Origin: Chloroflexota bacterium
GTDB lineage: Bacteria; Chloroflexota; UBA6077; SHYK01
Assembly: GCA_009692845.1 (NCBI GenBank)
Contig: SHYK01000003.1
Span: forward strand, 191,956-255,955
Length of the DNA stretch: 64,000 nucleotides
Reading direction: 5' to 3'
Shown: positions 44,205 to 54,298 of the stretch, piece by piece
How the letters are laid out: every line of letters starts with the position of its first letter
Position numbering within the stretch: the stretch's first letter is position 1
Notes under the pieces: generated by a model
Told to the model about the DNA's origin: nothing
Databases searched by the model: none
Seen by the model: only the letters and a program-made list of their open reading frames with translations
Made by a program: the position numbers and the translations under genes

Positions 44205-45265
44205 AAGGGGTTAGCGCCGGGCTCGTAATGGCGCACGTCGGCCATTTTCCAACGGCCGCGATCGTTCACCAGGATGGCAGTCTGGGGCACCGGACGGGTC
44301 TGCCGTTCTTGCAGCACCCGTCCGGTGGCTTCACCAATAACACTCACCCACGTCTCCACGACGTCGGCTTCCACCCGATCATCTCCTACACGGCGGAAGG
44401 CTTTGAAGTCCGCGTCCACGAGACGGCTTTCTTCGCGAAGCCCACGCCTCCTAAGATCCGCGAACTCAGCGGATTTCTTGGAGAGCCAGGTTTGAGTGGC
44501 TCGTGGCTCGAGGATCGACGCGTCGAGGCGGAAAACCGCGTGCTCTTCCATCCGATCGTATTCAAGAATGGCGCCCTTGATCGCTTCCTGAGTGAGCAAG
44601 TCGAGCGGAGCGAATGCGACCGCCCCGGCCGGCTCGTCAACTCGAGGGGGAAGCGCTCGAATCGCGACCACCGCGCCGGCGCTGCCCAGCAAAAGCAATA
44701 CGAGCGCGAGAGCCGCTAAACGACGGTGCGTGACACTCCCGCGGATCAAGCCGCGGGCAACAACTCGGCCGCCGCTTTCCTCGGCGCGGATCACCCGGGT
44801 CCTGGAAATGAGGTCATGCAGGGCAGCCCGATCCCCCCGAGCTAGGCTAGTCCACCAGGTGAAACCGAGTGGCAATGCCAGGAGCGTCATGGTTAGGGCA
44901 CGGACCAGGGAACGGAAGAGTCCCGGACGGCGTCCCCCCGAGGCTCGGATGCGGAGACCGGTCAGCCACATCCCCACGGAGGTTCCGGATGCTGCCCACC
45001 AGATGATCGAATAGACGAAAAAGATCGCCCAGGGCGAGGAGACAATGTTCTGTGTGACCTGACCGTAGGAGTCGTCCCAGACCGGAATGGACCTGAGTAG
45101 GTCTTCAAGGGGCGAGAACACTCCCGTTGCGGCGAGGGCCCGGAGTCCCGCGCCAACGCCGGCGGCGAGGAAGACGCAGAGCGCAAAATCGAGGAGGAAG
45201 GCGGCCAGACGCCGGAGAAGCGCCGCGGGCACCAGGTCGCGGCCTGCCTCATCCGGCTCAATCAA
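44201..45265 (-). CDS. RDD-family membrane protein with soluble C-terminal domain
   Basis: The RDD domain occupies about residues 15-170: first helix 'LLRRLAAFLLDFALCVFLAA' with conserved Arg/Asp, and 'GTSVGMWLTGLRI' then 'ALHDLISRTRVI'. A further membrane helix near 190-210 leads to a soluble region ('WLSKKSAEFADLRRRG' onward) resembling small transport-accessory domains. Function unknown. Its stop overlaps the FAD gene's stop region by 4 nt on the opposite strand. Confidence 0.78.
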   Translation of the reverse strand: MIEPDEAGRDLVPAALLRRLAAFLLDFALCVFLAAGVGAGLRALAATGVFSPLEDLLRSIPVWDDSYGQVTQNIVSSPWAIFFVYSIIWWAASGTSVGMWLTGLRIRASGGRRPGLFRSLVRALTMTLLALPLGFTWWTSLARGDRAALHDLISRTRVIRAEESGGRVVARGLIRGSVTHRRLAALALVLLLLGSAGAVVAIRALPPRVDEPAGAVAFAPLDLLTQEAIKGAILEYDRMEEHAVFRLDASILEPRATQTWLSKKSAEFADLRRRGLREESRLVDADFKAFRRVGDDRVEADVVETWVSVIGEATGRVLQERQTRPVPQTAILVNDRGRWKMADVRHYEPGANPF

Positions 45266-45408
45266 TTCGCTAGGCTCCGCAGCGCGAGGAAGGTGGATTG
45301 AAACGTTCGCACACTATGCAGTTTCTGGATAGCCACGTCCACCTCCCGTCTGGTGGGTGGGGCGCAGCACGGTTCGCGATCTCTGACCGCCCGCACGGTG
45401 GGACGGTG

Positions 45409-47754
45409 CTACGCTCTTGAGCCGATTCGTTCGGGGCTGATCCACACCCTCTTCCCGTCCGTCTTGATTTGGATGGAACCGGTCAGGTCAGTGCGGAAAG
45501 TATCGATCGTGGATAGCAGTGAAAGTATCTTTGGATCCGGAGATGAGGAGCGGCTGCTGGCGTCTACTGGAATGAGCGCCACTCGCGGAGCGATGCCGGC
45601 GAGCGAGGCCGGGTCAAGCGCATCTGACTCTCCGCCCCTCGGCACGACGAGAACGTCGGCCTGGATGGTTGAGTGCTCCATCAACCCGAGCAAAGTCTGA
45701 GGAGTCGCGGTGGGAGCAAAGAGTACGGAAACCTGTCCGTAGGTGATTCTGACCGCGAGCGCGGGCTGCAAACTGAACTCGGACGGATTTCCGGGCACGA
45801 CTCCAGTTGGCAGAAATTCGATTTCCAGCCCGGGCTCGACCCTGGTAACGGTGGGTGCCTGGACGGAGGTGAGATGGTCCTTTGCGGCTCGTGCCCAGCG
45901 CTGATACAGCGAGCCCGGTTGCGGGTCAGCCGGAGCGATGGCGAGGGACGGAGGATATCGCTCCACCGCGGCGATGCTGCCCGGCAGCCGGTCGGCGTCG
46001 CTCCGAGTCAGCGCGACGATGCTCAGAGCTCGCTCGGTGAGCTGCAGATTCTCGCCCAGGAGGGCGGTCGTTGCGGCCGCGCTTCTGCCGCTGTCGACCA
46101 GAATCGTCTGCCCCAGAGGCGTGCGGGCAAACAAAGCCGGAGCCCCACCTGCATCGAACAGGGTCAATTCCAGCATGGGTGAGCGCGGTGCAGTGATTGC
46201 GGCCCCGATGATTCCGATGAGCAATCCAATCGCCGCGCCAGCAACCGCTGAGATCAGCAACCGTCGGGAGTGCAGGGCGTCGAGAAACGCGCGCCCTTCG
46301 GGGGTGGGCAACCCGGCCCAGGCAAGGAGCACAAGGGCGTAAACCGCGGTGAGGGCCGCCGGGATCCCCCCCAGGTAGATCAGCGCACCAGGTAGACTCG
46401 CCGCGGTCTGGATGACTACCAAGAGGTAGGCCGTGGGAAGGGCGAGGATCAAGGAGCCGACTGCTGCCGTCGCGGGGAGTATTGCCACGATTGCCGCGGT
46501 CACCGCGCCGGCGATGGTGAGGATTGGCACGGCGGGGGCGGCCAGGGCATTCGCAATCGGCGCGACGGCGGAGATCTGATGAAATGCGGTTGCCAGGATG
46601 GGCACGGTGGCCAACTGAGCGGCGATCGTGGCGGCAAAAGGCTCGCGCAGCCAGGTGGGGAGCCTGGGCATCAACGCTGCCACGCGGGCCTGAAGCGCGA
46701 CGAGTCCAATCGTCGCGGTGGCGGACAACTGGAAGCTCAGATCCGTCGCCAGCTCCGGCGCCCAGGCGAGCATTCCGGCCACGGTCAGCAAGAGACTGGC
46801 CAGAGCATCGCCGCCCCGCCCCAACCGGAGGGTGGCGAGCGCGACTGTCCCCATCAGCGCGGCCCGGATCGCAGGCGGATTCGCTCCCGAGATCAAAGTG
46901 AAAAGCCAAATTCCCAGCAAAGGGACGATGGTCGCCAATCGGCCTGACCTCGGGACGGAGGCCGTGAGGGCGGCCGAGATCAGGCTGATGTTGTAGCCGG
47001 ATACAACGACGAGTTGGGTCGTGCCTGATGTGATGAGGGCCTGTCGCAGATCGTCGGAGAATCGGCCTGTCGTGCCAACCAGGAGACCCGAAACTAGTCC
47101 GGCTTGCGGCTCGGGCAAGCATTTTGCAATCGCGCCGGTAAGCGCGGCTCGGACCTGATGTAACCAGAGACTCAGGGGCGACCCCCGGGGCTCTCCCGCG
47201 AGCGCAACGATCTCCGGGAAGGCGGAAGTGCCGACGACATGACTGGCCGAAAGAGACCGCGCGAACGGGGATTCCAGATCCAGCGGAGCAAAAGTGCCCA
47301 ATGCGAGAATCCGGTCCCCGGACTCAAAGGGGGCCAGGGGTGACGTGATGAGCCGAACTCGGCCACCCCGCGGCAGACCCACCTCCGCGGACGGGTCGGC
47401 CTGCATGAATACGACGTCGGAGGCTCCCTGGCTTTGTACTGGGGCGTCGATCGTTCCCCGAAGTTCGATGCGTCCGGCTGGTGGGTTCCAGACAGCCTCC
47501 GACTCACCGCCGGGGGCCAACCCTCGTAAAGAACCCAGGCCGAGAGCCAGGAGCACCAGAATCATTCGCGGTGGCCAGCGACGGTGGAGCAGACATACAA
47601 CCAGGGCGGATGAGGCGGCCGTCGTGAGACCTACGCTGAGCGGGAGCCCGATGGCTCGGATCGAAGTGGTAGATGCGGCGCTCAGCACTAAACCAAGCGC
47701 AAAGAGGGTCGCCAACCAGGGAAATATGGGTGAAAGGCGGGCCTGATCCGACAC
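45409..47754 (-). CDS. comEC: ComEC/Rec2-family DNA-uptake channel with degenerate hydrolase domain
   Basis: Order of parts: N-terminal helices, OB-like region, the ComEC competence core with 'VVVSGYNISLISAAL' and 'ANPPAIRAALMG' (about residues 245-300) and many helices, then a C-terminal metallo-beta-lactamase-like domain. The usual metal-binding sequences are lost: the DVGQGDA box reads 'LTLFDAGGAPALF' and the HxHxDH box reads 'LTRSDADRLPGS'. The protein probably still forms the inner-membrane DNA channel, with the nuclease function in doubt. Confidence 0.9.
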   Translation of the reverse strand: MSDQARLSPIFPWLATLFALGLVLSAASTTSIRAIGLPLSVGLTTAASSALVVCLLHRRWPPRMILVLLALGLGSLRGLAPGGESEAVWNPPAGRIELRGTIDAPVQSQGASDVVFMQADPSAEVGLPRGGRVRLITSPLAPFESGDRILALGTFAPLDLESPFARSLSASHVVGTSAFPEIVALAGEPRGSPLSLWLHQVRAALTGAIAKCLPEPQAGLVSGLLVGTTGRFSDDLRQALITSGTTQLVVVSGYNISLISAALTASVPRSGRLATIVPLLGIWLFTLISGANPPAIRAALMGTVALATLRLGRGGDALASLLLTVAGMLAWAPELATDLSFQLSATATIGLVALQARVAALMPRLPTWLREPFAATIAAQLATVPILATAFHQISAVAPIANALAAPAVPILTIAGAVTAAIVAILPATAAVGSLILALPTAYLLVVIQTAASLPGALIYLGGIPAALTAVYALVLLAWAGLPTPEGRAFLDALHSRRLLISAVAGAAIGLLIGIIGAAITAPRSPMLELTLFDAGGAPALFARTPLGQTILVDSGRSAAATTALLGENLQLTERALSIVALTRSDADRLPGSIAAVERYPPSLAIAPADPQPGSLYQRWARAAKDHLTSVQAPTVTRVEPGLEIEFLPTGVVPGNPSEFSLQPALAVRITYGQVSVLFAPTATPQTLLGLMEHSTIQADVLVVPRGGESDALDPASLAGIAPRVALIPVDASSRSSSPDPKILSLLSTIDTFRTDLTGSIQIKTDGKRVWISPERIGSRA

Positions 47755-47838
47755 GGGTGTCTAACCTATGCACTTATGCGAGTATTCGCAAAGGTCCATA
47801 AGATGACCTAAGCTCCATTCAGTTTTTGGTAGGGGAAT

Positions 47839-49002
47839 TTGGCGCAATTTGCCTATGTCGATGAAGCCAGCCAAATTAAAATCAAGGATGCAGACACTGG
47901 CGTCGAGTTTTCGCCATCGGTTGCGCTAGGACTCGAGGACGCCGGGTGTATGTGGCCAACCTGGTCGCCGGACGGCCGGCGACTTGCCTATGCTCGCTAC
48001 GAGCTGGAGAGCGGGGCGGTTAGGCGGGCGACGATCTACGTCACCGCACCGGACGGTTCACAGCAATTCGCGGTGCACCGGTCGGACGGACTCCCGGTCT
48101 ATTTCAACTGGGCTCCGAATGGCGAGCGGCTCGCAGTCCTGGTTCAGCGGCGAGGATCATTAGAGCTCGAGATCGCTGCGCTTGAAGGAGCCGCCGCGCC
48201 CTGGGTGGTGGCACGCGGCGCCCCGCTTTACTTCGCCTGGAGTCCCGATTCTGGAAGCCTACTCGCCAGCATCGGCGGAGCGGGCTCCGGATCGGCCGAG
48301 GGTCGCCTCGTCTGGATCAACGCAGACGACGGTGCGACATCCCCACCAGCCCCACAAATCGTTTCGCACCTCCCTTTGACTGGCTTTCGGGTGCCATCCT
48401 GGGCGCCGCGTCTCGGCGGAATGACCGTGGGCGTAGATCAGGGTGGGACGCAAGTCATTGGGCTCGTGGAGGGTGCCGAATTTCGGTATCTCTGTCCGTG
48501 CGGGCTGGCCCCGGCCCTCAGCTGGAGCCCGGATGGCCAAAATCTCGCGATTACGGCGCGGGCAACCGAGGATGGCCCCTACGAAGGGTTGTTCATCTAC
48601 CACGCCCCCGGGGGGGCCGTCGAGCGGGCTTCGGAGGTGTCCCCCCTGGCGTTCTTCTGGTGCGATGACCACCGGATCGTCTGCATTACCGGTCCCATAG
48701 GAGACCGGGTAGTTGGTATTCGGGTTATTGACATTGTGGCGGGGACCGAATCGGATCACGGTCACATCCGGCCGAGCCGGGATCTCTTGCAGCTCTTCGG
48801 CCACTTTGATCAGTATGCGACGTCGGCTCGGATTGTTTCTCCTGCTGGCGACGCGCTGTTGCTGGCTGCCTCCCGCGCGCAGGAGCAGGAGAATGGCTCG
48901 GTTCCCACGGTGCGTCAAATCCTGATCCGTCCGCTCGATCCCTCTGAAGCCGACCAAGTGGTTGGGAGGGGTCGGATTGCGGTGTGGAAACCTCTGTCGT
49001 AG
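47839..49002 (+). CDS. TolB/WD40-like beta-propeller protein
   Basis: Repeated blade motifs 'PTWSPDGRRLAYARY', 'FNWAPNGERLAVL', 'FAWSPDSGSLLASI' and 'LSWSPDGQNLAITA' indicate a six- or seven-bladed propeller. No signal peptide or enzyme domain is visible, so it may be a cytoplasmic scaffold or start further upstream. TTG start at 47839, preceded by TAGGGGAA. Confidence 0.72.
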   Translation: MAQFAYVDEASQIKIKDADTGVEFSPSVALGLEDAGCMWPTWSPDGRRLAYARYELESGAVRRATIYVTAPDGSQQFAVHRSDGLPVYFNWAPNGERLAVLVQRRGSLELEIAALEGAAAPWVVARGAPLYFAWSPDSGSLLASIGGAGSGSAEGRLVWINADDGATSPPAPQIVSHLPLTGFRVPSWAPRLGGMTVGVDQGGTQVIGLVEGAEFRYLCPCGLAPALSWSPDGQNLAITARATEDGPYEGLFIYHAPGGAVERASEVSPLAFFWCDDHRIVCITGPIGDRVVGIRVIDIVAGTESDHGHIRPSRDLLQLFGHFDQYATSARIVSPAGDALLLAASRAQEQENGSVPTVRQILIRPLDPSEADQVVGRGRIAVWKPLS

Positions 49003-49097
49003 CGGGCTTGTGATTTCAGGGCGCCCGACGCCCTATCCAGCCTTCTCTACAATTGGATGGAGAACTGGATGGAGTTGAGACGGGCTCGGAGGTTTGG

Positions 49098-49733
49098 GTG
49101 GAGATCAATTGGTTAGGTCATTCCTGTTTTCGGCTCCGGGGCCGGAACGCATCGCTGATCACGGATCCTTATGCGAGCTCATCGGGCTATGCGCTGGGCA
49201 CGGTCAGCGCGGACATCGTCACGGTTTCCAACAGCCACCCGCACCATAGTGCGTCCCTGGATGTGGGTGGACGGCCGATAGTCCTTGACGGGCCCGGCGA
49301 GTATGAGGTCAAGGGCGTGGTCGTTACTGCGTTCCGGACCGACCTGCCCAGGCGCACCGAGGACGCACTTCGCAATACCGCCTTCATCATCGAAATCGAT
49401 GATGTCACCATCTGTCATCTGGGCGACCTCGGTGGCGTGCTCACCGCCGAACAAATCGAGCTGTCCAAGGAAGTCAACGTGCTCCTGATACCGGTGGGCG
49501 GACACTGCACGATCGCGCCGGCTCAAGCCGCCGAGGTCATCAGTCAAATCGAGCCGAAACTGATCGTGCCGATGCATTTCGCCACTGAAGTCTCAACTGC
49601 CGACCTGGAATCGGTCGATCATTTCTTGCATGAGATGGGCCTCACGGTTACCGAGCCGCAGGCGCGACTCGTCGTCACCGCCGCTTCACTGCCGGCGGAG
49701 CCGACGGTTACGATTCTCAAGTATCGGCCATGA
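49098..49733 (+). CDS. MBL-fold metal-dependent hydrolase
   Basis: UPF0173-like small metallo-beta-lactamase fold with 'INWLGHSCFRLRG' at the N-terminus, 'SNSHPHHSA' as metal box, 'DGPGEYEVKGV', 'HLGDLGGVL' and 'IVPMHF'. The HxHxDH motif is altered (His-Pro-His-His), as in other members of this subgroup. The GTG at 49098 has GGAGG 5-6 nt upstream, so I prefer it to the ATG at 49053. Confidence 0.75.
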   Translation: MEINWLGHSCFRLRGRNASLITDPYASSSGYALGTVSADIVTVSNSHPHHSASLDVGGRPIVLDGPGEYEVKGVVVTAFRTDLPRRTEDALRNTAFIIEIDDVTICHLGDLGGVLTAEQIELSKEVNVLLIPVGGHCTIAPAQAAEVISQIEPKLIVPMHFATEVSTADLESVDHFLHEMGLTVTEPQARLVVTAASLPAEPTVTILKYRP

Positions 49734-49754
49734 TCTGCGAGCGGACGCTATCGG

Positions 49755-49760
49755 TATAAT
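49755..49760 (+). promoter_or_regulatory. Putative -10 element of the FAD oxidoreductase gene
   Basis: TATAAT about 95 nt upstream of the GTG at 49856. The leader between contains no obvious fold I recognise. Confidence 0.4.
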
Positions 49761-49855
49761 CCCAGCGCTGCCTCGGGAGACCCCCTTTGTCTCCCCATGG
49801 CCCGACCGCCATGCGCGGGCAGATTCCCTGAACACCTGAGTATCGGGAGACAGAT

Positions 49856-51082
49856 GTGTCTGAGCCCTACCCTCGGTACGTAGTGATCGGGAACGGCATT
49901 GCCGGCACTACCGCCGCGGAAACGCTTCGTAAGAACGATCCGAACTGCACGATATCGCTCTTCACCGACGAGCCCTATCCGCTTTACAACCGGGTCGCTC
50001 TACCGCCGGCCCTCAAGCTCGAGAAGCCGATGCCCAAAGTTTTCATGAAAACGGTGGAGTTTCATCGGGAGCACAACATCTGTTTTTACCCAGAGACCCG
50101 GGTAACCGAGATCGATCTGAGCGCGAAATCGCTCCTGACCGACCAGGGCGCTGCATTCCCCTTCGACCGACTGCTGGTTGCGACCGGGGGTACGCCTAAT
50201 AAGCTTCCGGTGCCTGAGGCGGATGCCGACGGAGTGTGCTACTTCCAGACCTATGACGACACCGCCGATCTGCTGGAGCGCATCGCCAAGGGGAGATCCG
50301 CGGTGGCCATCGGGGGCAGCTATATCGCTTACGAGCTGGCCGAGGCGTTTCACATGCGTGGGCTCCAGGTCAGCTGGCTCATTCGAGGTCCCCACTTCTT
50401 CCATCGGGTTCTGGATGCGGATGGGGGCGCGGTGGTCGATGGCCTGGCCCGCCGACACGGGGTGAACATGATCTATGGGGACAGCGCCGCGCACCTCGAG
50501 GTCAAGGACGGACGGGTTGCCGGGGTCGTCACCGTCAATGGACGCCACATCGAAGCCGATTTCGTTGGATGCGGGCTTGGCCTCCACTTGAACCACGATT
50601 TCTTGCCGGCAGAAGTGGAAAGAGACTTCGGCGTCACGACGAATGAGTTTCTTGAGACGTCAGCCCAGGGTGTTTACGCGGCCGGAGATCTGGCCGCGGC
50701 TTACGATCGTTCGATGGACCGCCACTACACCATGGGCACCTGGGCAAGCGCAACTGCCCACGGGAAGGTGGCGGCCATCAATATGGCCGGCGGCCGGCAG
50801 CCGCTCACCGACTTTTCGAACTACACCTCGGGACTGTTTGATTCACGGATGGCGGTTTTGGGCTCTACGCTGGAGGTCCGTCAAGACCTGCAGCGCGTGT
50901 CCGAGACCATCCCGCCCGATGGGGCGGGCAAAGACTGGGCCTACCGTCGGCTATTTTTCCTGGAAGATCGTCTCGTCGGCGCTGTGCTCATTGGCGACAT
51001 GCACGCCCGGGTCGATCTGATCAAGACGATTCGAGCCGGCGAACCGGTCTGGAGCGAGCGGGAAGCGCTGCTCCGGATGTAA
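49856..51082 (+). CDS. FAD-dependent NAD(P)H oxidoreductase
   Basis: Two-dinucleotide-binding flavoprotein of the rubredoxin-reductase/nitrite-reductase-N-terminus type: FAD site 'YVVIGNGIAGTTAAETL' (about residues 7-23), 'LLVATGGTPNKLP', NAD site 'VAIGGSYIAYELAEAF' and 'GVYAAGDLAAAYD'. No additional redox domain is fused, so an external ferredoxin or rubredoxin partner is likely. Its nearest neighbours give no pathway. Confidence 0.85.
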   Translation: MSEPYPRYVVIGNGIAGTTAAETLRKNDPNCTISLFTDEPYPLYNRVALPPALKLEKPMPKVFMKTVEFHREHNICFYPETRVTEIDLSAKSLLTDQGAAFPFDRLLVATGGTPNKLPVPEADADGVCYFQTYDDTADLLERIAKGRSAVAIGGSYIAYELAEAFHMRGLQVSWLIRGPHFFHRVLDADGGAVVDGLARRHGVNMIYGDSAAHLEVKDGRVAGVVTVNGRHIEADFVGCGLGLHLNHDFLPAEVERDFGVTTNEFLETSAQGVYAAGDLAAAYDRSMDRHYTMGTWASATAHGKVAAINMAGGRQPLTDFSNYTSGLFDSRMAVLGSTLEVRQDLQRVSETIPPDGAGKDWAYRRLFFLEDRLVGAVLIGDMHARVDLIKTIRAGEPVWSEREALLRM

Positions 51083-51236
51083 GGGCCGCTTTGCCGGGAG
51101 CCCGGTTGAACCATCGTGATGAACTCACTCCGCCGAAGACTGTCCTCCTCGACGCCTGTTTGCTCGAGGCAGTGGGCCTTCGCAGCGAGCTACGGCAGTA
51201 GAAGCCGGCCGTCACTCGCGCCACGATTGGCTCGCC

Positions 51237-51989
51237 ATGGAGGTTCCCGCCTGGTACACGCGCTCGTATCCGGAGATGGGGTACGTGTGTGAGGAGCGGC
51301 CAATGGGCTTCTTTAGGCACCACGTTGCCACTCCCGACCGCATCGCGATTAACTTACGCGTACTTGCGCCCGGGCAGGTGGCCCCGTTCTTGCGCGAGGT
51401 GCGGGCCGAGTTTCCTACTCAGCGTGTGAGCCTCTTCATGCCCGCTGGCCTCAACGAGGCGTTAGCCCCGGTACTGGCGGAAACGGGTTGCGAATCACTG
51501 GGCGCTCAAGTGCATCTCGCCTATGTGCGCGGTCCGCCGGCTAGCTCAAATCTACCGGGTGGGCTCCGGCTCGAGTCAGTAACGGCTCAAAATCTGCACG
51601 ATTATGTGATCGCCGAGCGCCAGGGTTTTGCCGACTCGGACTCGGCGCCAGCTCCGGAAGCGATTCTGACCTATGTCAATATTCTTTTGGCCGAGATGGC
51701 AGGCGAGGGCAGATTTCTCCTGGCTCGGATCGACGGAGAGACGGCCGCGACTTTAGGCTGGTACGACGGAGTGTCAGATCGCTTTGTCTTCATGTTGGCA
51801 ACTCGAGCTCCCTTCCGACGTCGGGGGATTGCTCGGACGTTACTGGTTCATACAACGCGAGAGGCGCTGGCCATCGGCAAAGACGCGGTCATCATCAACG
51901 GCGCCGCCGATGGCTTTCCGGTCGCCTTCTACCGCCGGTTCGGTTTTAGCGACGAGGTCTGCCGCCATTTTGGCTATCTGGTGGCCTAA
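51237..51989 (+). CDS. GNAT-family acetyltransferase
   Basis: The C-terminal half is a GNAT domain with the acetyl-CoA loop 'ATRAPFRRRGIARTLLVHTT' (motif A, near residue 190) and 'FPVAFYRRFGFSDEV' (motif B). The N-terminal half could be a second, degenerate GNAT unit. Substrate unknown. It is followed, convergent, by ilvD with a 9-nt gap. Confidence 0.78.
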   Translation: MEVPAWYTRSYPEMGYVCEERPMGFFRHHVATPDRIAINLRVLAPGQVAPFLREVRAEFPTQRVSLFMPAGLNEALAPVLAETGCESLGAQVHLAYVRGPPASSNLPGGLRLESVTAQNLHDYVIAERQGFADSDSAPAPEAILTYVNILLAEMAGEGRFLLARIDGETAATLGWYDGVSDRFVFMLATRAPFRRRGIARTLLVHTTREALAIGKDAVIINGAADGFPVAFYRRFGFSDEVCRHFGYLVA

Positions 51990-51998
51990 AGAGGCGCC

Positions 51999-53669
51999 TC
52001 AGATCGTGACTGCGCCCACCGAGGCCGAGGAGACCGAGCGAGCGTATTTCGCCATCACTCCGCCCTTGTAGTGGGGTTCGGGTGGCTGCCAGGAACGCAG
52101 CCGCTCGGCGAGTTCCGCGTCGGTGAGCTTTACTTCGAGCTTTCGGGCGGGCACGTCGAAGCTCACGATGTCGCCGTCCCGGAGGGCGGCGATGGGGCCA
52201 CCCACCGCCGCCTCGGGAGCTACGTGACCGGCCATGAGCCCGTGGGTGGCGCCTGAGAAGCGGCCGTCGGTAAGCAAAGCAACGTCCCCCAGACCCGACC
52301 CGACCAGGGCGCTGGTAACCCCGAGCATCTCACGCATGCCGGGTCCACCCCGCGGGCCTTCATAGCGAATGACCACTACATCGTTCGGCTGAATTTGGCC
52401 CGCCCGCACGGCCTCGAAAGCGTCTTCCTCGCGGTCAAAGACCCGGGCCGGTCCCTGGTGGTGGAGCCGCTCATGCCCGGTGATCTTGACGACACAGCCT
52501 TCAGGGGCCAGGTTCCCCTTCAAGATGACTAGCCCCCCGGTTGGCTGGAGCGGGTCGTTGTTCTGGTGGACGACGTCCTGGCCGGCGGTTTCGGTGGCGC
52601 CCATGGACTCTTCGCCGATCGAGCGGCCGGTGACCGTCATCGGCTCGGGATGGAGGATGCCGGCGTCGAGCAAGCGCTTAGTCACCAGGCGTATCCCTCC
52701 GGCTCGGAAGAGATCGATGGCGGTGTATTTCCCCCAGGGTTTGAGATCGACGAGTAGCGGGGTGCGATTGCTGATCTGATCGAAGTCGTCGATGTCCAGC
52801 GGAACTCCCGCTTCATGGGCGATGGCCAGCAGGTGCAGCACGGCATTGGTTGAGCCACCCGTCGCGCACACCGCCGCGATCGCGTTCTCGATCGATGCCC
52901 GGTTGATGATGTGGCTCGGTCGGATATCGTGGCGAAGCAGATCGAGCACCAGCTCACCACAGTGATAGGCGACATCGTCTTTCTGATCGCCCACCGCCGG
53001 CACGCTTCCACTAGCAGATGGGGAGATGCCCATCGCTTCGAAGGCAGTGGCCATCGTGTTGGCGGTGAACTGCCCGCCACAAGCTCCCGCCCCCGGACAG
53101 GCCACCGCTTCCAGCGCCTCGAGCCGCTCTGCGCTCATTCGTCCGGCGGAATGGGCACCGACCGCTTCGAAGACGTCCTGGATGGTGACGTCACGGCCTT
53201 CGAAAACGCCTGGCGCGATGGAACCTCCGTATAGCATGAGCCCCGGAATGTCGAGCCTGAGCAGCGCCATCACCGTCCCCGGAATGGTCTTGTCGCATCC
53301 GGAGATGGTGACTATGGCGTCAAACATGGCCCCCCGCGCCGCGAGCTCGATCGAGTCCGCAATCACCTCGCGGGAAATCAGCGAAGCTTTCATGCCCTCG
53401 GTGCCCATGGAGACTCCGTCAGAGACCGATATGGTGTTGATCTCGATTGGAGTCCCGCCTGCCGCCCGGATGCCCTCAGCCACCTTGGCGGCGAGCCTCC
53501 GATGATTGAAATTGCAGGGCATGGTTCCGATCCAGCAATGGGCGACCCCAACCAGCGGCTTCCGCATGTCGTCGTCCGTGAAGCCGATGGCTTTCATCAT
53601 CGCTCGGGCGGGGGCTCGGCTTGGGCCCTCGGTAATCGCTCGGCTGAGGTGCCGTAGGTCGTCGCTCAA
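51999..53669 (-). CDS. ilvD: Dihydroxy-acid dehydratase
   Basis: Branched-chain amino acid synthesis. The iron-sulfur cysteines are visible in 'ISGCDKTIPG' and 'CPGAGACGGQFTANTM', and 'VGHVAPEAAVGG' is a late conserved box. Length 556 aa is normal. TTG start at 53669 ('TTGAGCGACGAC'). No other ilv/leu genes are near. Confidence 0.95.
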   Translation of the reverse strand: MSDDLRHLSRAITEGPSRAPARAMMKAIGFTDDDMRKPLVGVAHCWIGTMPCNFNHRRLAAKVAEGIRAAGGTPIEINTISVSDGVSMGTEGMKASLISREVIADSIELAARGAMFDAIVTISGCDKTIPGTVMALLRLDIPGLMLYGGSIAPGVFEGRDVTIQDVFEAVGAHSAGRMSAERLEALEAVACPGAGACGGQFTANTMATAFEAMGISPSASGSVPAVGDQKDDVAYHCGELVLDLLRHDIRPSHIINRASIENAIAAVCATGGSTNAVLHLLAIAHEAGVPLDIDDFDQISNRTPLLVDLKPWGKYTAIDLFRAGGIRLVTKRLLDAGILHPEPMTVTGRSIGEESMGATETAGQDVVHQNNDPLQPTGGLVILKGNLAPEGCVVKITGHERLHHQGPARVFDREEDAFEAVRAGQIQPNDVVVIRYEGPRGGPGMREMLGVTSALVGSGLGDVALLTDGRFSGATHGLMAGHVAPEAAVGGPIAALRDGDIVSFDVPARKLEVKLTDAELAERLRSWQPPEPHYKGGVMAKYARSVSSASVGAVTI

Positions 53670-53698
53670 AGCAAAATCTCCAGTTCCTGGGATGGCCG

Positions 53699-53704
53699 AT
53701 TGTA
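53699..53704 (-). promoter_or_regulatory. Putative -10 element of ilvD
   Basis: TACAAT on the minus strand, 29 nt upstream of the TTG start. No clear -35. Confidence 0.35.
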
Positions 53705-53819
53705 CTTAAGCTCGGCTAATGGCCGCTTGTTATGGCACTGTGATCGGAAACGCCTTGAAGATTGACCGGCCGAAGTCTAGCCTTGACAGGGAGTCAATCG
53801 GTCCTCGGGAGTCGCCTCA

Positions 53820-54284
53820 ATGGAATTCGCAATGCCCCGTCCGTCCGGTGCCCTACATTTGCTGGGCGCGGTTTCGAGAGACGCCTGGCGGGGGCTCAGA
53901 CGGACGGCCAGGCCGTCCGCTTTGGTCGCTTCGCGCTACGCTCTCGTCAAGTGTCTCGACGATCTGTCGACCGTGGCCGACCGTTTCACCGAAGACGTGA
54001 CGCAGTCGGAAGACGGCCAGCCACGGGCCAATGCTGCCTCGGTTTGTCGATGGCAGCTGGCCAGGCTGCGCACGCAGCTCGAAGAGATAGAGCCTGACGT
54101 CCTCGATCGAAAAAACAAGGCGGTGATGCTCCGCCATCTCAAGGAGGCGATGAGCTCTGCGCAAATCCTCAGCGCTGGCTACCGGTTCCACAGTCTGGAT
54201 CGCATCTGCCAGGGTGGTCAGTCCCTGGACGACCATTTCGAGGCGCTCGCCAAGCTGCGGGTCAAGCTGATCGCCACCCCATGA
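53820..54284 (+). CDS. Hypothetical protein
   Basis: 154 residues, mainly helical and basic, no family recognised; 'RYALVKCLDDLSTVADRFTE' and 'LRTQLEEIEPDVLDRKNKAV' look like normal helices. It is followed by a hairpin repeat. Confidence 0.5.
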   Translation: MEFAMPRPSGALHLLGAVSRDAWRGLRRTARPSALVASRYALVKCLDDLSTVADRFTEDVTQSEDGQPRANAASVCRWQLARLRTQLEEIEPDVLDRKNKAVMLRHLKEAMSSAQILSAGYRFHSLDRICQGGQSLDDHFEALAKLRVKLIATP

Positions 54285-54298
54285 TCATTCGAATCCGC

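Noticed and set aside
51021-51323. Minus-strand 100-codon frame between the FAD enzyme and the GNAT gene
   Set aside because: Arg/Ser-rich translation without motif, overlapping both neighbours.
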